Positions 45,111 to 60,100 of a DNA stretch of 64,000 bases are shown here, one piece after another; the first letter of the stretch is position 1; every line of letters starts with the position of its first letter. Below the pieces are notes generated by a model, which did not search any database, had not been told where the DNA came from, and worked only from the letters and a program-made list of their open reading frames with translations. The stretch comes from Steromphala cineraria (lineage: Eukaryota; Mollusca; Gastropoda; Trochida; Trochidae): NCBI GenBank assembly GCA_916613615.1, contig OU744730.1, positions 186,001 to 250,000 on the forward strand. Direction: 5' to 3'. Made by a program: the position numbers and the translations under genes.

Positions 45111-48100
45111 TCACAGACATTCATTGCATTTTCTACCAAAAACATGACTTTCAAAATTTTGATTAAAAATGGGCAGAAACTGTTCGTAAAGGTGTAGCCA
45201 GCATGTAGAGATACGCACAAATTGATTTCTAAGACCTTTTATTTTGACGCATATTGAAAAATCTGAATTTAGGTTATACAGATATAGGCCTGGCATTTTT
45301 CATCAAAAACATGACTTTCAATATTTTGATTGAAAATGGGCAGAAACTGTTCTTAAAGGTGTACCAAGCATGTAGAGATTTGCAAAAAATGATTTTTAAG
45401 ACCTTTTATTTTCACTTAAAATGACCAGTGTTAAGTGAACAAGGGAGGGAACCCTTCACAGACATTCATTGCATTTTCTACCAAAAACATGACTTTCAAA
45501 ATTTTGATTAAAAATGGGCAGAAACTGTTCGTAAAGGTGTAGCGAGCATGTAGAGATACGCACAAATTGATTTCTAAGACCTTTTATTTTGACGTATATT
45601 GAAAAATCTGAATTTAGGTTATACAGATATAGGCCTGGCATTTTTCATCAAAAACATGACTTTCAACATTTTGATTGAAAATGGGCAGAAACTGTTCTTA
45701 AAGGTGTACCAAGCATGTAGAGATTTGCAAAAAATGATTTTTAAGACCTTTTATTTTCACTTAAAATGACCAGTGTTAAGTGAACAAGGGAGGGAACCCT
45801 TCACAGACATTCATTGCATTTTCTACCAAAAACATGACTTTCAAAATTTTGATTAAAAATGGGCAGAAACTGTTCGTAAAGGTGTAGCGAGCATGTAGAG
45901 ATACGCACAAATTGATTTCTAAGACCTTTTATTTTGACGTATATTGAAAAATCTGAATTTAGGTTATACAGATATAGGCCTGGCATTTTTCATCAAAAAC
46001 ATGACTTTCAATATTTTGATTGAAAATGGGCAGAAACTGTTCTTAAAGGTGTACCAAGCATGTAGAGATTTGCAAAAAATTATTTTTAAGACCTTTTATT
46101 TTCACTTAAAATGACCAGTGTTAAGTGAACAAGGGAGAGAACCCTTCACAGACATTCATTGCATTTTCTACCAAAAAATAAAAAACTTTCAAAATTTTGA
46201 TTAAAAATGGGCAGAAACTGTTCATAAAGGTGTAGCGAGCATGTAGAGATACGCACAAATTGATTTCTAAGACCTTTTATTTTGACGTATATTGAAAAAT
46301 CTGAATTTAGGTTATACAGATATAGGCCAGGCATTTTTCATCAAAAACATGACTTTCAATATTTTGAATGAAAATGGGCAGAAACTGTTCTTAAAGGTGT
46401 ACCAAGCATGTAGAGTTTTGCAAAAAAATGATTTTTAAGACCTTTTATTTTCACTTAAAATGACCAGTGTTAAGTGAACAAGGGAGGGAACCCTTCACAG
46501 ACATTCATTGCATTTTCTACCAAAATCATGACTTTCAAAATTTTGATTAAAAATGGGCAAAAACTGTTCGTAAAGGTGTAGCGAGCATGTAGAGATACGC
46601 ACAAATTGATTTCTAGGACCTTTTATTTTGACGTATATTGAAAAATCTGAATTTAGGTTATACAGATATAGGCCTGGCATTTTTCACCAAAAACATGACT
46701 TTCAATATTTTGATTGAAAATGGGCAGAAACTGTTCTTAAAGGTGTACCAAGCATGTAGAGATTTGCAAAAAATGATTTTTAAGACCTTTTATTTTCACT
46801 TAAAATGACCAGTGTTAAGTGAACAAGGGAGGGAACCCTTCACAGACATTCATTGCATTTTCTACCAAAAACATGACTTTCAAAATTTTGATTAAAAATG
46901 GGCAGAAACTGTTCGTAAAGGTGAAGCAAGCATGTAGAGATACGCACAAATTGATTTCTAAGACCTTTTATTTTGACGTATATTGAAAAATCTGAATTTA
47001 GGTTATACAGATATAGGCCTGGCATTTTTCATCAAAAACATGACTTTCAATATTTTGATTGAAAATGGGCAGAAACTGTTCTTAAAGGTGTACCAAGCAT
47101 GTAGAGATTTGCAAAAAATGATTTTTAAGACCTTTTATTTTCACTTAAAATGACCAGTGTTAAGTGAACAAGGGAGAGAACCCTTCACTGACATTCATTG
47201 TATTTTCTACCAAAAACATGACTTTCAAAATTTTGATTAAAAATGGGCAGAAACTGTTCGTAAAGGTGAAGCAAGCATGTAGAGATACGCACAAATTGAT
47301 TTCTAAGACCTTTTATTTTTACGCATATTGAAAAATCTGAATTTAGGTTATACAGATATAGGCCTGGCATTTTTCATCAAAAACATGACTTTCAATATTT
47401 TGATTGAAAATGGGCAGAAACTGTTCTTAAAGGTGTACCAAGCATGTAGAGATTTGCAAAAAATGATTTTTAAGACCTTTTATTTTCACTTAAAATGACC
47501 AGTGTTAAGTGAACAAGGGAGGGAACCCTTCACAGACATTCATTGCATTTTCTACCAAAAACATGACTTTCAAAATTTTGATTAAAAATGGGCAGAAACT
47601 GTTCGTAAAGGTGTAGCGAGCATGTAGAGATACGCACAAATTGATTTCTAAGACCTTTTATTTTGACGCATATTGAAAAATCTGAATTTAGGTTATACAG
47701 ATATAGGCCTGGCATTTTTCATCAAAAACATGACTTTCAATATTTTGATTGAAAATGGGCAGAAACTGTTCTTAAAGGTGTACCAAGCATGTAGAGATTT
47801 GCAAAAAATGATTTTTAAGACCTTTTATTTTCACTTAAAATGACCAGTGTTAAGTGAACAAGGGAGGGAACCCTTCACAGACATTCATTGCATTTTCTAC
47901 CAAAAACATGACTTTCAAAATTTTGATTAAAAATGGGCAGAAACTGTTTGTAAAGGTGTAGCGAGCATGTAGAGATACGCACAAATTGATTTCTAAGACC
48001 TTTTATTTTGACGCATATTGAAAAATCTGAATTTAGGTTATACAGATATAGGCCTGGCATTTTTCATCAAAAACATGACTTTTAATATTTTGATTGAAAA

Positions 48101-49229
48101 TGGGCAGAAACTGTTCTTAAAGGTGTACCAAGCATGTAGAGATTTGCAAAAAATGATTTTTAAGACCTTTTATTTTCACTTAAAATGACCAGTGTTAAGT
48201 GAACAAGGGAGGGAACCCTTCACAGACATTCATTGCATTTTCTACCAAAAACATGACTTTCAAAATTTTGATTAAAAATGGGCAGAAACTGTTCGTAAAG
48301 GTGTAGCGAGCATGTAGAGATACGCACAAATTGATTTCTAAGACCTTTTATTTTGACGTATATTGAAAAATCTGAATTTAGGTTATACAGATATAGGCCT
48401 GGCATTTTTCATCAAAAACATGACTTTCAATATTTTGATTGAAAATGGGCAGAAACTGTTCTTAAAGGTGTACCAAGCATGTAGAGATTTGCAAAAAATG
48501 ATTTTTAAGACCTTTTATTTTCACTTAAAATGACCAGTGTTAAGTGAACAAGGGAGGGAACCCTTCACAGACATTCATTGCATTTTCTACCAAAAACATG
48601 ACTTTCAAAATTTTGATTAAAAATGGGCAGAAACTGTGCGTAAAGGTGTAGCGAGCATGTAGAGATACGCACAAATTGATTTCTAAGACCTTTTATTTTG
48701 ACGTATATTGAAAAATCTGAATTTAGGTTATACAGATATAGGCCTCGCATTTTTCATCAAAAACATGACTTTCAATATTTTGATTGAAAATGGGCAGAAA
48801 CTGTTCTTAAAGGTGTACCAAGCATGTAGAGATTTGCAAAAAATCATTTTTAAGACCTTTTATTTTCACTTAAAATGACCAGTGTTAAGTGAACAAGGGA
48901 GAGAACACTTCACAGACATTCATTGCATTTTCTACCAAAAACATGACTTTCAAAATTTTGATTAAAAATGGGCAGAAACTGTTCGTAAAGGTGTAGCGAG
49001 CATGTAGAGATACGCACAAATTGATTTCTAAGACCTTTTATTTTGACGTATATTGAAAAATCTGAATTTAGGTTATACAGATATAGGCCTGGCATTTTTC
49101 ATCAAAAACATGACTTTCAATATTTTGATTGAAAATGGGCAGAAACTGTTCTTAAAGGTGTACCAAGCATGTAGAGATTTGCAAAAAATGATTTTTAAGA
49201 CCTTTTATTTTCACTTAAAATGACCAGTG

Positions 49230-52200
49230 TTAATTGAACAAGGGAGAGAACCCTACACAGACATCCACTGCATTTTCTACCAAAAACATGACTTTCAAAA
49301 TTTTGATTAAAATGGGCAGAAACTGTTCGTAAAGGTGTAGCGAGCATGTAGAGATACGCACAAATTGATTTCTAAGACCTTTTATTTTGACGTATATTGA
49401 AAAATCTGAATTTAGGTTATACAGATATAGGCCTGGCATTTTTCATCAAAAACATGACTTTCAATATTTTGATTGAAAATGAGCAGAAACTGTTCTTAAA
49501 GGTGTACCAAGCATGTAGAGATTTGCAAAAAATGATTTTTAAGACCTTTTATTTTCACTTAAAATGACCAGTGTTAAGTGAACAAGGGAGAGAACCCTTC
49601 ACAGACATTCATTGCATTTTCTACCAAAAACATGACTTTCAAAATTTTGATTAAAAATGGGCAAAAACTGTTTGTAAAGGTGTAGCGAGCATGTAGAGAT
49701 ACGCACAAATTGATTTCTAGGACCTTTTATTTTGACGTATATTGAAAAATCTGAATTTAGGTTATACAGATATAGGCCTGGCATTTTTCACCAAAAACAT
49801 GACTTTCAATATTTTGATTGAAAATGGGCAGAAACTGTTCTTAAAGGTGTACCAAGCATGTAGAGATTTGCAAAAAATTATTTTTAAGACCTTTTATTTT
49901 CACTTAAAATGACCAGTGTTAAGTGAACAAGGGAGGGAACCCTTCACAGACATTCATTGCATTTTCTACGAAAAACATGACTTTCAAAATTTTGATTAAA
50001 AATGGGCAGAAACTGTTCGTAAAGGTGTAGCGAGCATGTAGAGATACGCACAAATTGATTTCTAAGACCTTTTATTTTGACGTATATTGAAAAATCTATA
50101 TTTAGGTTATACAGATATAGGCCTGGCATTTTTCATCAAAAACATGACTTTCAATATTTTGATTGAAAATGGGCAGAAACTGTTCTTAAAGGTGTACCAA
50201 GCATGTAGAGATTTGCAAAAAATGATTTTTAAGACCTTTTATTTTCACTTAAAATGACCAGTGTTAAGTGAACAAGGGAGGGAACCCTTCACAGACATTC
50301 ATTGCATTTTCTACCAAAAACATGACTTTCAAAATTTTGATTAAAAATGGGCAGAAACTGTTCGTAAAGGTGTAGCGAGCATGTAGAGATACGCACAAAT
50401 TGATTTCTAAGACCTTTTATTTTGACGTATATTGAAAAATCTGAATTTAGGTTATACAGATATAGGCCTGGCATTTTTCACCAAAAACATGACTTTCAAT
50501 ATTTTGATTGAAAATGGGCAGAAACTGTTCTTAAAGGTGTACCAAGCATGTAGAGATTTGCAAAAAATGATTTTTAAGACCTTTTATTTTCACTTAAAAT
50601 GACCAGTGTTAAGTGAACAAGGGAGGGAACCCTTCACAGACATTCATTGCATTTTCTACCAAAAACATGACTTTCAAAATTTTGATTAAAAATGGGCAGA
50701 AACTGTTCATAAAGGTGTAGCGAGCATGTAGAGATACGCACAAATTGATTTCTAAGACCTTTTATTTTGACGTATATTGAAAAATCTGAATTTAGGTTAT
50801 ACAGATATAGGCCTGGCATTTTTCATCAAAAACATGACTTTCAATATTTTGATTGAAAATGGGCAGAAACTGTTCTTAAAGGTGTACCAAGCATGTAGAG
50901 ATTTGCAAAAAATGATTTTTAAGACCTTTTATTTTCACTTAAAATGACCAGTGTTAATTGAACAAGGGAGAGAACCCTACACAGACATCCACTGCATTTT
51001 CTACCAAAAACATGACTTTCAAAATTTTGATTAAAATGGGCAGAAACTGTTCGTAAAGGTGTAGCGAGCATGTAGAGATACGCACAAATTGATTTCTAAG
51101 ACCTTTTATTTTGACGTATATTGAAAAATCTGAATTTAGGTTATACAGATATAGGCCTGGCATTTTTCATCAAAAACATGACTTTCAATATTTTGATTGA
51201 AAATGAGCAGAAACTGTTCTTAAAGGTGTACCAAGCATGTAGAGATTTGCAAAAAATGATTTTTAAGACCTTTTATTTTCACTTAAAATGACCAGTGTTA
51301 AGTGAACAAGGGAGAGAACCCTTCACAGACATTCATTGCATTTTCTACCAAAAACATGACTTTCAAAATTTTGATTAAAAATGGGCAAAAACTGTTCGTA
51401 AAGGTGTAGCGAGCATGTAGAGATACGCACAAATTGATTTCTAGGACCTTTTATTTTGACGTATATTGAAAAATCTGAATTTAGGTTATACAGATATAGG
51501 CCTGGCATTTTTCACCAAAAACATGACTTTCAATATTTTGATTGAAAATGGGCAGAAACTGTTCTTAAAGGTGTACCAAGCATGTAGAGATTTGCAAAAA
51601 ATTATTTTTAAGACCTTTTATTTTCACTTAAAATGACCAGTGTTAAGTGAACAAGGGAGGGAACCCTTCACAGACATTCATTGCATTTTCTACGAAAAAC
51701 ATGACTTTCAAAATTTTGATTAAAAATGGGCAGAAACTGTTCGTAAAGGTGTAGCGAGCATGTAGAGATACGCACAAATTGATTTCTAAGACCTTTTATT
51801 TTGACGTATATTGAAAAATCTATATTTAGGTTATACAGATATAGGCCTGGCATTTTTCATCAAAAACATGACTTTCAATATTTTGATTGAAAATGGGCAG
51901 AAACTGTTCTTAAAGGTGTACCAAGCATGTAGAGATTTGCAAAAAATGATTTTTAAGACCTTTTATTTTCACTTAAAATGACCAGTGTTAAGTGAACAAG
52001 GGAGGGAACCCTTCACAGACATTCATTGCATTTTCTACCAAAAACATGACTTTCAAAATTTTGATTAAAAATGGGCAGAAACTGTTCGTAAAGGTGTAGC
52101 GAGCATGTAGAGATACGCACAAATTGATTTCTAAGACCTTTTATTTTGACGTATATTGAAAAATCTGAATTTAGGTTATACAGATATAGGCCTGGCATTT

Positions 52201-54056
52201 TTCACCAAAAACATGACTTTCAATATTTTGATTGAAAATGGGCAGAAACTGTTCTTAAAGGTGTACCAAGCATGTAGAGATTTGCAAAAAATGATTTTTA
52301 AGACCTTTTATTTTCACTTAAAATGACCAGTGTTAAGTGAACAAGGGAGGGAACCCTTCACAGACATTCATTGCATTTTCTACGAAAAACATGACTTTCA
52401 AAATTTTGATTAAAAATGGGCAGAAACTGTTCATAAAGGTGTAGCGAGCATGTAGAGATACGCACAAATTGATTTCTAAGACCTTTTATTTTGACGTATA
52501 TTGAAAAATCTGAATTTAGGTTATACAGATATAGGCCTGGCATTTTTCATCAAAAACATGACTTTCAATATTTTGATTGAAAATGGGCAGAAACTGTTCT
52601 TAAAGGTGTACCAAGCATGTAGAGATTTGCAAAAAATTATTTTTAAGACCTTTTATTTTCACTTAAAATGACCAGTGTTAATTGAACAAGGGAGAGAACC
52701 CTACACAGACATCCACTGCATTTTCTACCAAAAACATGACTTTCAAAATTTTGATTAAAATGGGCAGAAACTGTTCGTAAAGGTGTAGCGAGCATGTAGA
52801 GATACGCACAAATTGATTTCTAAGACCTTTTATTTTGACGTATATTGAAAAATCTGAATTTAGGTTATACAGATATAGGCCTGGCATTTTTCATCAAAAA
52901 CATGACTTTCAATATTTTGATTGAAAATGAGCAGAAACTGTTCTTAAAGGTGTACCAAGCATGTAGAGATTTGCAAAAAATGATTTTTAAGACCTTTTAT
53001 TTTCACTTAAAATGACCAGTGTTAAGTGAACAAGGGAGAGAACCCTTCACAGACATTCATTGCATTTTCTACCAAAAACATGACTTTCAAAATTTTGATT
53101 AAAAATGGGCAAAAACTGTTCGTAAAGGTGTAGCGAGCATGTAGAGATACGCACAAATTGATTTCTAGGACCTTTTATTTTGACGTATATTGAAAAATCT
53201 GAATTTAGGTTATACAGATATAGGCCTGGTATTTTTCACCAAAAACATGACTTTCAATATTTTGATTGAAAATGGGCAGAAACTGTTCTTAAAGGTGTAC
53301 CAAGCATGTAGAGATTTGCAAAAAATTATTTTTAAGACCTTTTATTTTCACTTAAAATGACCAGTGTTAAGTGAACAAGGGAGGGAACCCTTCACAGACA
53401 TTCATTGCATTTTCTACGAAAAACATGACTTTCAAAATTTTGATTAAAAATGGGCAGAAACTGTTCGTAAAGGTGTAGCGAGCATGTAGAGATACGCACA
53501 AATTGATTTCTAAGACCTTTTATTTTGACGTATATTGAAAAATCTATATTTAGGTTATACAGATATAGGCCTGGCATTTTTCATCAAAAACATGACTTTC
53601 AATATTTTGATTGAAAATGGGCAGAAACTGTTCTTAAAGGTGTACCAAGCATGTAGAGATTTGCAAAAAATGATTTTTAAGACCTTTTATTTTCACTTAA
53701 AATGACCAGTGTTAAGTGAACAAGGGAGGGGACCCTTCACAGACATTCATTGCATTTTCTACCAAAAACATGACTTTCAAAATTTTGATTAAAAATGGGC
53801 AGAAACTGTTCGTAAAGGTGTAGCGAGCATGTAGAGATACGCACAAATTGATTTCTAAGACCTTTTATTTTGACGTATATTGAAAAATCTGAATTTAGGT
53901 TATACAGATATAGGCCTGGCATTTTTCACCAAAAACATGACTTTCAATATTTTGATTGAAAATGGGCAGAAACTGTTCTTAAAGGTGTACCAAGCATGTA
54001 GAGATTTGCAAAAAATGATTTTTAAGACCTTTTATTTTCACTTAAAATGACCAGTG
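49230..54056 (-). repeat. 1,724-bp higher-order repeat (2.8 copies)
   Basis: Five-monomer units start at 49230, 50954 and 52678 (offset 1,724 each). Each opens with the rare 'ttaattgaacaagggagag', 'ccctacacagacatccactg' and 'gattaaaatgggc', followed in order by 'ttctaggacc', 'ctacgaaaaac' with 'aaatctatattt', and a 'ttcaccaaaaac' monomer. The third copy lacks the fifth monomer. Confidence 0.9.
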
Positions 54057-55459
54057 TTAAGTGAACAAGGGAGAGAACCCTTCACAGACATTCATTGCAT
54101 TTTCTACCAAAAACATGACTTTCAAAATTTTGATTAAAATGGGCAGAAACTGTTCGTAAAGGTGTAGCGAGCATGTAGAGATACGCACAAATTGATTTCT
54201 AAGACCTTTTATTTTGACGTATATTGAAAAATCTGAATTTAGGTTATACAGATATAGGCCTGGCATTTTCATCAAAAACATGACTTTCAATATTTTGATT
54301 GAAAATGGGCAGAAACTGTTCTTAAAGGTGTACCAAGCATGTAGAGATTTGCAAAAAAATTATTTTTAAGACCTTTTATTTTCACTTAAAATGACCAGTG
54401 TTAAGTGAACAAGGGAGGGAACCCTTCACAGACATTCATTGCATTTTCTACGAAAAACATGACTTTCAAAATTTTGATTAAAACTGGGCAGAAACTGTTC
54501 GTAAAGGTGTAGCGAGCATGTAGAGATACGCACAAATTGATTTCTAAGACCTTTTATTTTGACGTATATTGAAAAATCTATATTTAGGTTATACAGATAT
54601 AGGCCTGGCATTTTTCATCAAAAACATGACTTTCAATATTTTGATTGAAAATGGGCAGAAACTGTTCTTAAAGGTGTACCAAGCATGTAGAGATTTGCAA
54701 AAAATGATTTTTAAGACCTTTTATTTTCACTTAAAATGACCAGTGTTAAGTGAACAAGGGAGGGGACCCTTCACAGACATTCATTGCATTTTCTACCAAA
54801 AACATGACTTTCAAAATTTTGATTAAAAATGGGCAGAAACTGTTCGTAAAGGTGTAGCGAGCATGTAGAGATACGCACAAATTGATTTCTAAGACCTTTT
54901 ATTTTGACGTATATTGAAAAATCTGAATTTAGGTTATACAGATATAGGCCTGGCATTTTTCACCAAAAACATGACTTTCAATATTTTGATTGAAAATGGG
55001 CAGAAACTGTTCTTAAAGGTGTACCAAGCATGTAGAGATTTGCAAAAAATGATTTTTAAGACCTTTTATTTTCACTTAAAATGACCAGTGTTAAGTGAAC
55101 AAGGGAGAGAACCCTTCACAGACATTCATTGCATTTTCTACCAAAAACATGACTTTCAAAATTTTGATTAAAATGGGCAGAAACTGTTCGTAAAGGTGTA
55201 GCGAGCATGTAGAGATACGCACAAATTGATTTCTAAGACCTTTTATTTTGACGTATATTGAAAAATCTGAATTTAGGTTATACAGATATAGGCCTGGCAT
55301 TTTCATCAAAAACATGACTTTCAATATTTTGATTGAAAATGGGCAGAAACTGTTCTTAAAGGTGTACCAAGCATGTAGAGATTTGCAAAAAATTATTTTT
55401 AAGACCTTTTATTTTCACTTAAAATGACCAGTGTTAAGTGAACAAGGGAGGGAACCCTT
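53392..55459 (-). repeat. 1,034-bp three-monomer tandem duplication
   Basis: Monomers at 53392, 53737 and 54057 recur at 54426, 54771 and 55091, each 1,034 bp apart. They share 'aaatctatattt', the unusual 'gggaggggaccc', and 'ggcattttcatc' with 'gattaaaatgggc' (the last largely in the third). It overlaps the end of the 1,724-bp repeat, so it formed after it. Confidence 0.83.
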
Positions 55460-57181
55460 CACAGACATTCATTGCATTTTCTACCAAGAACATGACTTTC
55501 AAAATTTTGATTAAAACTGGGCAGAAACTGTTCGTAAAGGTGTAGCGAGCATGTAGAGATACGCACAAATTGATTTCTAAGACCTTTTATTTTGACGTAT
55601 ATTGAAAAATCTGAATTTAGGTTATACAGATATAGGCCTGGCATTTTTCATCAAAAACATGACTTTCAATATTTTGATTGAAAATGGGCAGAAACTGTTC
55701 TTAAGGTGTACCAAGCATGTAGAGATTTGCAAAAAATGATTTTTAAGACCTTTTATTTTCATTTAAAATGACAAGTGTTAAGTGAACAAGGGAGGGAACC
55801 CTTCACAGACATTCATTGCATTTTCTACCAAAAACATGACTTTCAAAATTTTGATTAAAAATGGGCAGAAACTGTTCGTAAAGGTGTAGCGAGCATGAAG
55901 AGATACGCACAAATTGATTTCTAAGACCTTTTATTTTGACATATATTGAAAAATCTGAATTTAGGTTATACAGATATAGGCCTGGCATTTTTCATCAAAA
56001 ACATGACTTTCAATATTATGATTGAAAATGGGCAGAAACTGTTCTTAAAGGTGTACCAAGCATGTAGAGATTTGCAAAAAATGATTTTTAAGACCTTTTA
56101 TTTTCACTTAAAATGACCAGTGTTAAGTGAACAAGGGAGGGAACCCTTCACAGACATTCATTGCATTTTCTACCAAAAACATGACTTTCAAAATTTTGAT
56201 TAAAAATGGGCAGAAACTGTTCGTAAAGGTGTAGCGAGCATGTAGAGATACGCACAAATTGATTTCTAAGACCTTTTATTTTGACGTATATTGAAAAATC
56301 TGAATTTAGGTTATACAGATATAGGCCTGGCATTTTTCATCAAAAACATGACTTTCAATATTATGATTGAAAATGGGCAGAAACTGTTCTTAAAGGTGTA
56401 CCAAGCATGTAGAGATTTGCAAAAAATGATTTTTAAGACCTTTTATTTTCACTTAAAATGACCAGTGTTAAGTGAACAAGGGAGGGAACCCTTCACAGAC
56501 ATTCATTGCATTTTCTACCAAAAACATGACTTTCAAAATTTTGATTAAAAATGGGCAGAAACTGTTCGTAAAGGTGTAGCGAGCATGTAGAGATACGCAC
56601 AAATTGATTTCTAAGACCTTTTATTTTGACGTATATTGAAAAATCTGAATTTAGGTTATACAGATATAGGCCTGGCATTTTTCATCAAAAACATGACTTT
56701 CAATATTTTGATTGAAAATGGGCAGAAACTGTTCTTAAAGGTGTACCAAGCATGTAGAGATTTGCAAAAAATGATTTTTAAGACCTTTTATTTTCACTTA
56801 AAATGACCAGTGTTAAGTGAACAAGGGAGGGAACCCTTCACAGACAATCATTGCATTTTCTACCAAAAACATGACTTTCAAAATTTTGATTAAAAATGGG
56901 CAGAAACTGTTCGTAAAGGTGTAGCGAGCATGTAGAGATACGCACAAATTGATTTCTAAGACCTTTTATTTTGACGTATATTGAAAAATCTGAATTTAGG
57001 TTATACAGATATAGGCCTGGCATTTTTCATCAAAAACATGACTTTCAATATTTTGATTGAAAATGGGCAGAAACTGTTCTTAAAGGTGTACCAAGCATGT
57101 AGAGATTTGCAAAAAATCATTTTTAAGACCTTTTATTTTCACTTAAAATGACCAGTGTTAAGTGAACAAGGGAGGAACCCT

Positions 57182-60100
57182 TCACAGACATTCATTGCAT
57201 TTTTTACCAAAAACATGACTTTCAAAATTTTGATTAAAAATGGGCAGAAACTGTTCGTAAAGGTGTAGCGAGCATGTAGAGATACGCACAAATTGATTTC
57301 TAAGACCTTTTATTTTGACGTATATTGAAAAATCTGAATTTAGGTTATACAGATATAGGCCTGGCATTTTTCATCAAAAACATGACTTTCAATATTTTGA
57401 TTGAAAATGGGCAGAAACTGTTCTTAAAGGTGTACCAAGCATGTAGAGATTTGCAAAAAATGATTTTTAAGACCTTTTATTTTCACTTAAAATGACCAGT
57501 GTTAAGTGAACAAGGGAGAGAACCCTTCACAGACATTCATTGCATTTTCTACCAAAAACATGACTTTCAAAATTTTGATTAAAAATGGGCAAAAACTGTT
57601 CGTAAAGGTGTAGCGAGCATGTAGAGATACGCACAAATTGATTTCTAGGACCTTTTATTTTGACGTATACTGAAAAATCTGAATTTAGGTTATACAGATA
57701 TAGGCCTGGCATTTTTCACCAAAAACATGACTTTCAATATTTTGATTGAAAATGGGCAGAAACTGTTCTTAAAGGTGTACCAAGCATGTAGAGATTTGCA
57801 AAAAATTATTTTTAAGACCTTTTATTTTCACTTAAAATGACCAGTGTTAAGTGAACAAGGGAGGGAACCCTTCACAGACATTCATTGCATTTTCTACGAA
57901 AAACATGACTTTCAAAATTTTGATTAAAAATGGGCAGAAACTGTTCGTAAAGGTGTAGCGAGCATGTAGAGATACACACAAATTGATTTCTAAGACCTTT
58001 TATTTTGACGTATATTGAAAAATCTGAATTTAGGTTATACAGATATAGGCCTGGCATTTTTCATCAAAAACATGACTTTCAATATTTTGATTGAAAATGG
58101 GCAGAAACTGTTCTTAAAGGTGTACCAAGCATGTAGAGATTTGCAAAAAATCATTTTTAAGACCTTTTATTTTCACTTAAAATGACCAGTGTTAAGTGAA
58201 CAAGGGAGGAACCCTTCACAAACATTCATTGCATTTTTTACCAAAAACATGACTTTCAAAATTTTGATTAAAAATGGGCAGAAACTGTTCGTAAAGGTGT
58301 AGCGAGCATGTAGAGATACGCACAAATTGATTTCTAAGACCTTTTATTTTGACGTATATTGAAAAATCTGAATTTAGGTTATACAGATATAGGCCTGGCA
58401 TTTTTCATCAAAAACATGACTTTCAATATTTTGATTGAAAATGGGCAGAAACTGTTCTTAAAGGTGTACCAAGCATGTAGAGATTTGCAAAAAATGATTT
58501 TTAAGACCTTTTATTTTCACTTAAAATGACCAGTGTTAAGTGAACAAGGGAGGGAACCCTTCACAGACATTCATTGCATTTTCTACCAAGAACATGACTT
58601 TCAAAATTTTGATTAAAACTGGGCAGAAACTGTTCGTAAAGGTGTAGCGAGCATGTAGAGATACGCACAAATTGATTTCTAAGACCTTTTATTTTGACGT
58701 ATATTGAAAAATCTGAATTTAGGTTATACAGATATAGGCCTGGCATTTTTCATCAAAAACATGACTTTCAATATTTTGATTGAAAATGGGCAGAAACTGT
58801 TCTTAAAGGTGTACCAAGCATGTAGAGATTTGCAAAAAATGATTTTTAAGACCTTTTATTTTCACTTAAAATGACCAGTGTTAAGTGAACAAGGGAGGGA
58901 ACCCTTCACAGACATTCATTGCATTTTCTACCAAGAACATGACTTTCAAAATTTTGATTAAAACTGGGCAGAAACTGTTCGTAAAGGTGTAGCGAGCATG
59001 TAGAGATACGCACAAATTGATTTCTAAGACCTTTTATTTTGACGTATATTGAAAAATCTGAATTTAGGTTATACAGATATAGGCCTGGCATTTTTCATCA
59101 AAAACATGACTTTCAATATTTTGATTGAAAATGGGCAGAAACTGTTCTTAAAGGTGTACCAAGCATGTAGAGATTTGCAAAAAATCATTTTTAAGACCTT
59201 TTATTTTCACTTAAAATGACCAGTGTTAAGTGAACAAGGGAGGAACCCTTCACAAACATTCATTGCATTTTTTACCAAAAACATGACTTTCAAAATTTTG
59301 ATTAAAAATGGGCAGAAACTGTTCGTAAAGGTGTAGCGAGCATGTAGAGATACGCACAAATTGATTTCTAAGACCTTTTATTTTGACGTATATTGAAAAA
59401 TCTGAATTTAGGTTATACAGATATAGGCCTGGCATTTTTCATCAAAAACATGACTTTCAATATTTTGATTGAAAATGGGCAGAAACTGTTCTTAAAGGTG
59501 TACCAAGCATGTAGAGATTTGCAAAAAATGATTTTTAAGACCTTTTATTTTCACTTAAAATGACCAGTGTTAAGTGAACAAGGGAGGGAACCCTTCACAG
59601 ACATTCATTGCATTTTCTACCAAGAACATGACTTTCAAAATTTTGATTAAAACTGGGCAGAAACTGTTCGTAAAGGTGTAGCGAGCATGTAGAGATACGC
59701 ACAAATTGATTTCTAAGACCTTTTATTTTGACGTATATTGAAAAATCTGAATTTAGGTTATACAGATATAGGCCTGGCTTTTTCATCAAAAACATGACTT
59801 TCAATATTTTGATTGAAAATGGGCAGAAACTGTTCTTAAAGGTGTACCAAGCATGTAGAGATTTGCAAAAAATCATTTTTAAGACCTTTTATTTTCACTT
59901 AAAATGACCAGTGTTAAGTGAACAAGGGAGGAACCCTTCACAAACATTCATTGCATTTTTTACCAAAAACATGACTTTCAAAATTTTGATTAAAAATGGG
60001 CAGAAACTGTTCGTAAAGGTGTAGCGAGCATGTAGAGATACGCACAAATTGATTTCTAAGACCTTTTATTTTGACGTATATTGAAAAATCTGAATTTAGG

